From positions 1-10,815 of the forward strand of contig JAFANO010000011.1 in assembly GCA_019232645.1 (NCBI GenBank): a stretch of DNA of 10,815 bases, in the 5' to 3' direction. The position numbers and the translations under genes are program-made. The stretch comes from Planctomycetaceae bacterium (lineage in GTDB: Bacteria > Planctomycetota > Planctomycetia > Isosphaerales > Isosphaeraceae). Each line of letters opens with the position of its first letter. The stretch's first letter is position 1. The notes beneath the pieces are model-generated. The model saw nothing but the letters and a program-made list of their open reading frames with translations. It had not been told where the DNA came from and did not search any database. Shown here piece after piece: positions 6,334 to 10,815 of the stretch.

Positions 6334-8073
6334 TTGAGGAAGCGATTCGGCCTGGCGCTGGTGACGGTCGTGTCCCTGGGGCGTGGGGGCGCGGCGGGGA
6401 CGGAGAAGGCCGCGCGGCCGGTCGCGGCCGACGTGGTGGTCGAGGGCGGGACGGTCGTCGACGGCCCCGCCGACCTGATCCTCAAGCTCGGCCGCATCTG
6501 GACAGGCGACCGCGACGCCCCCTGGGCCAAGGCGCTGGTCGCGCGCTCGGGCGTGATCGTCGCCGTCGGCACGGCCGACGAGGTCGAGCGGTTCCGGGGC
6601 CCCCGGACGCGCGTCGTCGATCGACCGGATGCCTTCGCCACGCCGGGCCTGATCGACGCGCACGCCCACCTGAGCGACCTGGGCGCGGGGACCGAGGAGG
6701 TCGACCTCCGCGGCGTGAAGCAGCTCGACGAGGTCACCCGCCTCGTCCAGGACTGGATCGCCGCGCACCCGAGCGACGGATGGGTCACCGGCCAGAACTG
6801 GGACCAGAGCCTCTGGCCCGGCGGCGCCTTCCCCACGGCCGCCGCGCTCGACGCCGTCGCGCCCGACCGGCCCGTCTGGCTGATCCGCGTCGACGGCCAC
6901 GCCGGCTGGGCCAACGCCGAGGCGATGCGGCGGGCCAAGGTCACCCGAAACAGCGTCGCCCCCGCCGGCGGCCAGATCCTCCGCGACGCCGGGGGAGAGC
7001 CCACCGGCGTCTTCATCGACGATGCGATGCACCTGGTCTCCCGAGCCATGCCACCCCCGACTCGGGCCGACTTCTCCCGCCGGATCCTGGCTGGCCAGGA
7101 GCTCGTCCTCAAGCAGGGCCTGACCGGCGTCCACGCCATGGCTCTCACTCCCGGAGAGATCGAAGCCTACCGCGACCTCGACCGCGACGGCCGGCTCAAG
7201 CTCCGCGTCTACGGCATGGCGTCGCCGCCGCCCAAGGACCCTGCGTCCTTCGTCGCCCAGCCGCCGTCGAAGTCCGGCCCGGGTGCGCGGTTCGAGCTGC
7301 GCGGGATCAAGCTGTTCATTGACGGCGCGATGGGATCGCGGGGCGGCCTGCTGTTCGAGCCCTACAGCGACGACCCCGGCAACCGCGGGCTCCTCCTGAT
7401 GACGCCCGAGGTCCTTGAGGCCACCACCGCCGAGGCGCTCCGGAATGGCTGGCAAGTCGCCACGCACGCCATCGGCGACCGGGGCAACGCGCTGGTGCTC
7501 GGCGCCTATGAGGCCGCACGCCGCGCGGTGCCCGGGGCGAAAGACCCCAGGCTCCGGGTCGAGCATGCGCAGGTGGTCCGCAAGTCGGACGTGCCCCGGT
7601 TCCGCGCGCTGGGAGTCATCGCCTCGATGCAGCCCTCGCACGCGATCGACGACATGCGCTGGGCCGACGCCCGGCTCGGCCCCGGCCGCGTCGCGGGTGC
7701 CTACGCCTGGCGCTGGTTCCTGGACGGGGGCGTGCCCCTGGCCTTCGGCAGCGACTTCCCCGTCGCGGTCGTCAACCCGTTCTACGGGATCTACGCCGCC
7801 CTGACCCGCGAGGACGAGGACGGCCGCCCCCCCGGCGGCTGGCACTCCGACCAGAAGATGAGCCTCGACGAGACGCTCCGCACCTTCACCACCGGCTCGG
7901 CCTACGCCGCGTTCGCCGAGGACCGGCTCGGGGTCTTGAAGCCCGGCCTGCGGGCCGACCTGACCGTGACCGACCGCGACCTGTTCAAGGTCCCGCCGCG
8001 CGACGTGCTCAAGGCGAACGTCGTGATGACGATCATCGACGGCGAGGTCGTCTACGAGGCGGGCCGCCGGTAA
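6334..8073 (+). CDS. Secreted metal-dependent amidohydrolase, YtcJ-like (Amidohydro_3)
   Basis: This 579-residue hydrolase acts on C-N bonds of an unknown substrate. The amidohydrolase TIM-barrel motifs appear in order: TPGLIDAHAHL (103-113, His110/His112), DGHAGWAN (187-194), GIKLFIDGAMGSRGG (324-338, Lys326), THAIGDRGN (377-385, His378), VEHAQ (409-413, His411), SMQPSHAIDD (431-440) and GSDFPV (472-477, Asp474). The composite beta-domain is split between the N- and C-termini, ending in IDGEVVYEAGRR. TTG at 6334 is chosen because GGGGGA (6321-6326) sits 7 nt upstream and translation gives a basic n-region (MRKRF), a hydrophobic core (GLALVTVVSL) and a small-residue cleavage zone, so export is likely. 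Oddly, two strand-like openings follow each other: ADVVVEGGTVVDG (32-44) and ADLILKLGRIWTGD (46-59). Either could open a family member. It is convergent with the ThuA gene across 78 bp. Confidence 0.88.
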   Translation: MRKRFGLALVTVVSLGRGGAAGTEKAARPVAADVVVEGGTVVDGPADLILKLGRIWTGDRDAPWAKALVARSGVIVAVGTADEVERFRGPRTRVVDRPDAFATPGLIDAHAHLSDLGAGTEEVDLRGVKQLDEVTRLVQDWIAAHPSDGWVTGQNWDQSLWPGGAFPTAAALDAVAPDRPVWLIRVDGHAGWANAEAMRRAKVTRNSVAPAGGQILRDAGGEPTGVFIDDAMHLVSRAMPPPTRADFSRRILAGQELVLKQGLTGVHAMALTPGEIEAYRDLDRDGRLKLRVYGMASPPPKDPASFVAQPPSKSGPGARFELRGIKLFIDGAMGSRGGLLFEPYSDDPGNRGLLLMTPEVLEATTAEALRNGWQVATHAIGDRGNALVLGAYEAARRAVPGAKDPRLRVEHAQVVRKSDVPRFRALGVIASMQPSHAIDDMRWADARLGPGRVAGAYAWRWFLDGGVPLAFGSDFPVAVVNPFYGIYAALTREDEDGRPPGGWHSDQKMSLDETLRTFTTGSAYAAFAEDRLGVLKPGLRADLTVTDRDLFKVPPRDVLKANVVMTIIDGEVVYEAGRR

Positions 8074-8151
8074 ACACTCCGACCAGCCACGACGAGCGAG
8101 CAGACCGGATCGGCGCCAGGTGGAATCGTTCCGCCCGCCCGCGGGAGGCGA

Positions 8152-9039
8152 TCACGCCGGGATGTCCTTGTAGCCGGGCGTGACCTTGGTGACGTTCGGC
8201 TCGATGCTGGCGTCGACCTTGCCGGTGGCCCAGTTCAGGGCACCGATCAGGAGGCCCTGGTAGAGCGGGTTCTCCCAGACGTCCTCGCGGTGGCCCATCG
8301 AGGTGTAGAAGACGCGGCCCTTGCCGTGCACCCGAGCCCAGGTCTCGGGGAAGTTGGGGCGGTTGTAGGCCCGATCGCCCCCCTTGGTCTTCTCCATATC
8401 CTCGGTGTTCTGGACGAGGATGACGTGCAGGTCGTCCTGGAAGTTCTTCAGGGCGTACCACTCGTCGAGGATCTCGAACGAGGACCCGAACCGATCGGCG
8501 CCGGGGAACGACGGATCGGCGACGTCGATCCGCGCCTTCTGCTGCTGGCCGTGGACGATGAACTCGCCGCCGATCATCTCGATGTAGGGGTCGAGCGTCT
8601 CACCCCAGCCGTGGAAGGTGTCGGTAGCGCAGTGCATGCCGAGGAAGCCCTTGCCCCGCCGGATCGAGTCCAGGAAGGCCTGCTTGCCGTCGGGCGACAT
8701 GGGCGGCTCCTTGTCGGTGCCGGCCTGCGTCAGGTCGCCCGTGGTCTCGAAGGCGAAGGCGTCCCACCGGCCGATCTCGTCGGGGTCGAAGAGCCGGCCG
8801 TCCTTCGAGGCGACGACCTCGAAGCCGTGCTCCTTGCCAATCGCGGTCAAGATCTGCTCGGCCAGCCCGGGCTTGCCGTCCTTGCGAGCGATGACCGCAT
8901 GCTGGAACCCGGAGCTCTTGGTGAAGAAGAGGACCTTCTTCGGGCTCCCCTTGTCGGCGGCCAGGGCACGATCCAACGGCTCGGGGGTGACCAGCGCGGC
9001 CCCGGCGGCCAGGAGCATCTGTCGGCGATTCAACGTCAT
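8152..9039 (-). CDS. ThuA-domain protein with Tat signal
   Basis: This 295-residue protein starts MTLNRRQMLLAAGAALV, a twin-arginine leader of the short planctomycete type, with likely cleavage after ALAA (25-28). The ThuA-like fold (class I glutamine-amidotransferase-like, not a classical amidotransferase) runs from KKVLFFTKSSGFQH (34-47) to the end. It includes GFLGMHCATDTFHGW (131-145), a DEWY segment (about 192-195) and the closing SMGHREDVWENPLYQG (247-262). ThuA of rhizobia takes part in oxidative trehalose/sugar metabolism. Planctomycetes carry many periplasmic ThuA proteins, mostly of unknown substrate, and sugar processing is an inference. ATG at 9039 is preferred over an in-frame start at 9195 because AGGAG (9053-9049) lies 9 nt upstream and the signal peptide then begins the protein. 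It is divergent from the small-protein pair. Confidence 0.87.
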   Translation of the reverse strand: MTLNRRQMLLAAGAALVTPEPLDRALAADKGSPKKVLFFTKSSGFQHAVIARKDGKPGLAEQILTAIGKEHGFEVVASKDGRLFDPDEIGRWDAFAFETTGDLTQAGTDKEPPMSPDGKQAFLDSIRRGKGFLGMHCATDTFHGWGETLDPYIEMIGGEFIVHGQQQKARIDVADPSFPGADRFGSSFEILDEWYALKNFQDDLHVILVQNTEDMEKTKGGDRAYNRPNFPETWARVHGKGRVFYTSMGHREDVWENPLYQGLLIGALNWATGKVDASIEPNVTKVTPGYKDIPA

Positions 9040-9151
9040 GGTGAGCATCTCCTCGATGATTCGGAGCCGACCCGCGAGGCCTCGATCGGGCCGCGCCTCG
9101 AGAGGGCGGCGTCCGTCGCATCCTAACCGACCCGGATTCGCCCCGGCGGCG

Positions 9152-9174
9152 AAAAAATCCGGATCGCCCGGATT
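9152..9174 (-). terminator. Intrinsic-terminator-like hairpin in the ThuA upstream region (possible attenuator)
   Basis: Read on the minus strand, AATCCGG (9174-9168), a 5-nt loop and CCGGATT (9162-9156) form a perfect 7-bp stem, and the tract continues as TTTT (9155-9152). Six T's in a row are rare in this GC-rich DNA. It lies about 113 nt upstream of the ThuA start and points towards it. It could be a transcription attenuator in the leader, or it could stop readthrough from the right. A third copy of the arm (CCCGGATTC, 9131-9139) repeats 9167-9175 directly, so a protein-binding array is another reading. Confidence 0.4.
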
Positions 9175-9271
9175 CCCCCAGGCGAGCGGCCCCACTCGGA
9201 CCGAAGTCCGCGCCCCGATGTTGCCGCAAAGCCATGGAGACCCGGATCGTCCGGCGAGAATTGCATTGCGC

Positions 9272-9300
9272 TTGCGGGATAACCCAAGTACGGCTAGACT
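9272..9300 (+). promoter_or_regulatory. Sigma70-like promoter candidate for the small-protein operon
   Basis: TTGCGG (9272-9277) and TAGACT (9295-9300; 4 of 6 match TATAAT) are 17 bp apart, in a locally AT-richer part of the divergent gap. The leader to the first small gene would be about 130 nt. A second, closer pair, TTTGCA (9386-9391) and TATCTG (9409-9414), also has 17-bp spacing. I cannot decide between them. The 400-bp gap (9040-9439) holds no other gene. Confidence 0.3.
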
Positions 9301-9439
9301 GTCGCCCTACTCCGAAGACGACAGCACCAACGTAGCCAATTGCTCGAGTTATCATCTTCAAAAGCAGATGTCGCGGGCAAGATTCTTTGCATGGATGATC
9401 CCAACCAGTATCTGACCATCAGGGTCGGGGGGAGAACGG

Positions 9440-9766
9440 ATGTCTCAAGCCACCGCAGCACCGGAAACTTCCGAACAGACCCAACTGACCAAGCTCGGTT
9501 CCACGATCCGGGGCAAGCTCCAGTTCATGGATTACTTGGTCCGTGCCGCTGTCGCCGACGTGGACCGATTCCACGAGGAGACCGACGCCGGGACCCGGAT
9601 CTTCATCAAGCAGTTGATCGAGATGCACGCTTCGAACCTCGCGATCGAGTGCGAGAATATGCGGCTGGTCGGCGAGCTGTGCAACACGCTCGAATCGATC
9701 ATCAACGGCAACGGCGGGACGGGCTCGCTCTATAATCACCACGGACACTCGGGAGACGCTCCATGA
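9440..9766 (+). CDS. Small soluble helical protein, first of a coupled paralogous pair; function unknown
   Basis: I do not recognise this 108-residue protein. It has no signal peptide or membrane segment. Residues about 15-46 and 50-88 look like two amphipathic helices (TIRGKLQFMDYLVRAAVADV, then RIFIKQLIEMHASNL onward), separated by EETDAG. The tail from 89 is Gly/Asn/His-rich (NGNGGTG and NHHGHSG) and probably flexible. GGAG at 9431-9434 precedes ATG at 9440. The stop overlaps the start of the next gene by four bases (ATGA), so the two should be made together. Residues 25-67 align without gaps to residues 48-90 of the next protein, offset 23: Gly25, Gln28, Phe29, Tyr32, Leu33, Glu47, Asp49, Phe55, Met62 and Leu67 are shared. 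Cys71 and Cys81 are the only cysteines. A small helical hairpin that pairs with its neighbour is the likely form (inference). Confidence 0.75.
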   Translation: MSQATAAPETSEQTQLTKLGSTIRGKLQFMDYLVRAAVADVDRFHEETDAGTRIFIKQLIEMHASNLAIECENMRLVGELCNTLESIINGNGGTGSLYNHHGHSGDAP

Positions 9767-10119
9767 GCCAACCGTCACGCGCATCACTGGGCAGCGTCTT
9801 CCTTCGAGGACGTGACGATCTCTCCGCGCGGGACTCGTCGAACGGCTCGCCCGCCCTGGGCTCGACCTCGCAGGACCTGCTCCGCTCGCTGGCCGAGGTC
9901 AAGGGGCAGGCGCAGTTCCTGCTCTACCTGGCCGACCAGATCGAGGACTCGCTCGAGCAACTGGCCAACGAGTCCGACTCATGCCATGGCGCCTTCCTCT
10001 GCAAGGTCCTCGGCATGTACTCCGGCCAGCTCGAGAGCAAGCACCAGGGGCTCGGGGACAAGATCGCCGAGACCTGCCAGGAAGTGTACGTCACCGTCCG
10101 CGAGTACGACCTGGTCTGA
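9763..10119 (+). CDS. Small soluble helical protein, second of a coupled paralogous pair; function unknown
   Basis: I do not recognise this 118-residue protein. A Ser/Arg-rich, probably disordered N-terminus (1-35) leads into a helical hairpin of about 36-69 (DLLRSLAEVKGQAQFLLYLA onward) and 75-113. Its core (48-90) matches the upstream protein: Gly48, Gln51, Phe52, Tyr55, Leu56, Glu70, Asp72, Phe78, Met85 and Leu90 are identical, with many conservative changes between. Both begin MSQ. Cys105 falls within one residue of the aligned place of Cys81 upstream; Cys74 and Cys80 are extra. ATG at 9763 overlaps the upstream TGA and has GGGAG (9751-9755) 7 nt before it. A perfect TATAAT (9731-9736) lies 26 nt upstream but lacks a -35 partner. 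No membrane segment or export signal was seen. A heteromeric complex of the two is inferred from coupling and similarity. Confidence 0.75.
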   Translation: MSQPSRASLGSVFLRGRDDLSARDSSNGSPALGSTSQDLLRSLAEVKGQAQFLLYLADQIEDSLEQLANESDSCHGAFLCKVLGMYSGQLESKHQGLGDKIAETCQEVYVTVREYDLV

Positions 10120-10159
10120 GTCGAGTTCCAGCCATTCCGTGCGCCCGCTCTGACGAGTG

Positions 10160-10201
10160 GAGATTACGAATTCGAGATTACAAATTCGAGATTGCGAATT
10201 C
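10160..10201 (+). repeat. Left array of a 14-bp tandem repeat (three units)
   Basis: Three back-to-back units read GAGATTACGAATTC (10160-10173), GAGATTACAAATTC (10174-10187) and GAGATTGCGAATTC (10188-10201), followed by a fourth partial GAGA. They differ at only two positions. The array begins 41 bp after the second small gene stops. Confidence 0.8.
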
Positions 10202-10229
10202 GAGAGATCGGATTCGCAATCTCGATTTT
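10188..10229 (+). terminator. Likely terminator of the small-protein operon
   Basis: GAGATTGCGAATTC (10188-10201) pairs with GGATTCGCAATCTC (10210-10223) at 13 of 14 positions around an 8-nt loop. TTTT (10226-10229) follows two bases later. It begins 69 nt after the stop of the second small gene. The left arm is also the third unit of the 14-bp array, so the terminator appears to be built from the repeat. Confidence 0.5.
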
Positions 10230-10374
10230 GCAATGGGGAGAACCGTTTGGCTGCGACCGAGTGTCGATCACGCGGAAATTCCGAAAAATTGAAAGAACCG
10301 TCGAATTAATTTAAAAATTCTCAGAGAATTATGGAAAGCATAATTGTGCGCAGCCAAATGGGTTGCACCCTTTT

Positions 10375-10416
10375 GCAATCTCGAATCCGCAATCTCGAAT
10401 CCGCAATCTCGAATTT
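10375..10416 (-). repeat. Right array of the 14-bp tandem repeat, inverted (three units)
   Basis: GCAATCTCGAATCC occurs at 10375-10388 and 10389-10402, and a diverged third unit ends at 10416. On the minus strand the unit reads GGATTCGAGATTGC, a rotated match to the left array's GAATTCGAGATTGC. The two arrays therefore face each other across about 170 bp. The spacing is exactly 14 bp with no spacers, which rules out a CRISPR array. Confidence 0.75.
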
Positions 10417-10537
10417 GAGATCCGGACAGCGCGAACACATCTCTGAAGCGCAGATGAAATCTCCCAGAGTGCTCTGACCCGGCCTGCCGAGGTAAGTCGA
10501 TCCGCCACAAAAGATGGTGAAGAAGCGACAAACCGTC

Positions 10538-10572
10538 GAGACCGGGGACGGACCATGACCGTCCCCGGTCTC
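10538..10572 (-). terminator. Perfect 14-bp hairpin beyond the glycosyltransferase gene
   Basis: GAGACCGGGGACGG (10538-10551) and CCGTCCCCGGTCTC (10559-10572) are exact complements around a 7-nt loop. The hairpin lies 32 bp past the glycosyltransferase stop on the minus strand and faces the small-protein operon on the other side. It could stop transcription from both directions. Neither side has a clean T-run (minus strand continues GACGGTTTG), so efficiency is uncertain. The rest of 10427-10604 shows nothing else. Confidence 0.55.
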
Positions 10573-10604
10573 CCCTTGGCAGTTTCGCGTGGACTGACCG
10601 CGAT

Positions 10605-10815
10605 TCACGCCAGCTCGCGGACTCGCGACCGGCCCAGGAGCCGTTCGATCCCGAGCTGCAAGATGATCCGCAGCGCAGCGACCACCTCGCGCTGGTTGAT
10701 CTTCGAGACGCCGGCGCGGCGGTTCTCGAACAGGATCGGCGTCTCACCCACGCGGCAGCCGACCATCCGGCACCGGTACAGGATTTCTTCCTGGAACGAG
10801 TAGCCCCGCGACCGG
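10605..10815 (-). CDS. Polyprenol-phosphate mannosyltransferase-like GT2 glycosyltransferase, C-terminus only
   Basis: The minus-strand frame ending in TGA at 10607-10605 is open to the window edge, giving 69 residues with no start inside. GYSFQEEILYRCRMVGCRVG, followed by ETPILFENRRAGVSKINQRE and a hydrophobic VVAALRIILQLGIERLLGR stretch, is the typical C-terminal end of dolichol/polyprenol monophosphomannose synthases (DPM1/Ppm1-type GT2). These transfer mannose, or another hexose, from a nucleotide sugar to a lipid carrier at the cytosolic membrane face. The (Y/F)SFQ-E and FxxRxxGxSK(I/M) motifs are conserved in this group. The catalytic DxD part lies outside the window, so sugar specificity cannot be read. 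The short C-terminus without multi-helix extensions fits the soluble or peripheral subtype. Confidence 0.82.
   Translation of the reverse strand, partial: RSRGYSFQEEILYRCRMVGCRVGETPILFENRRAGVSKINQREVVAALRIILQLGIERLLGRSRVRELA

Larger units (their letters stand above)
10160..10416. other. AT-rich palindromic island bounded by inverted repeat arrays
   Basis: This roughly 257-bp non-coding stretch differs sharply from its surroundings: only 21 of 60 bases are G or C at 10261-10320, against roughly 70% in nearby genes. Its ends are 14-bp repeat arrays in opposite orientation. Nested inside are TTTGGCTGCG (10246-10255) and its exact complement CGCAGCCAAA (10349-10358), and the palindrome AATTCTC-A-GAGAATT (10316-10330). 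TTTTGCAAT occurs at 10226-10234 and again, directly repeated, at 10371-10379. The layout resembles a small non-autonomous inverted-repeat (MITE-like) insertion or a structured RNA, but no target-site duplication was found. Confidence 0.5.

Noticed and set aside
6166..7845. 559-codon minus-strand frame opposite the amidohydrolase
   Set aside because: The plus strand carries the full set of amidohydrolase motifs in order. The antisense translation has no recognisable domain.
8132..8150. GC-rich dyad between the convergent amidohydrolase and ThuA genes as a shared terminator
   Set aside because: CGCC/GGCG arms surround the self-complementary CCCGCGGG with no proper loop and no T-run, which is too weak to call.
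10160..10416. CRISPR array
   Set aside because: The repeat unit is 14 bp and directly abutting, with no spacers, and the arrays are inverted relative to each other. No cas genes are nearby.

Overview
The window looks like chromosome from a high-GC planctomycete, most likely of the Isosphaeraceae type. This is inferred from roughly 70% GC coding DNA, a Tat-signal ThuA-domain protein, an Nramp-like transporter with the GTGE signature I associate with planctomycetes, and wide intergenic gaps holding GC-rich hairpins. No rRNA, tRNA, CRISPR array, transposase or phage gene was seen.

Layout. Positions 1-51 (minus) hold the first 17 codons of a biotin-dependent carboxyltransferase (pyruvate carboxylase / transcarboxylase 5S type). 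About 900 bp of mostly non-coding DNA follow, then a divergent methylisocitrate lyase (prpB, 956-1822), with a 16-bp palindrome on a TTGACA box upstream. Also on the plus strand are an Nramp-related transporter with altered metal-site motifs (2058-3527), an RND/MMPL exporter (3750-6137) and a secreted YtcJ-like amidohydrolase (6334-8073). Gaps of about 200 bp, each with hairpins, separate them, so they are probably separate transcripts. A Tat-exported ThuA-domain protein (8152-9039, minus) converges on the amidohydrolase.

Divergent from the ThuA gene is a translationally coupled pair of small soluble proteins (9440-9766 and 9763-10119) that resemble each other and that I do not recognise. An AT-rich non-coding island (10160-10416) follows, with two inverted arrays of a 14-bp repeat. 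A perfect 14-bp hairpin (10538-10572) then lies beyond the 3' end of a minus-strand polyprenol-phosphate mannose synthase-like glycosyltransferase, of which only the C-terminus (10605-10815) is inside the window.

Functional links. The left end could be a propionate/pyruvate locus: the lyase makes pyruvate and succinate, and the carboxyltransferase family works on pyruvate/oxaloacetate or methylmalonyl-CoA. The transporter, RND exporter, amidohydrolase and ThuA protein show no clear shared pathway. The best candidates for undescribed biology are the coupled paralogous pair and the inverted-repeat island behind it.
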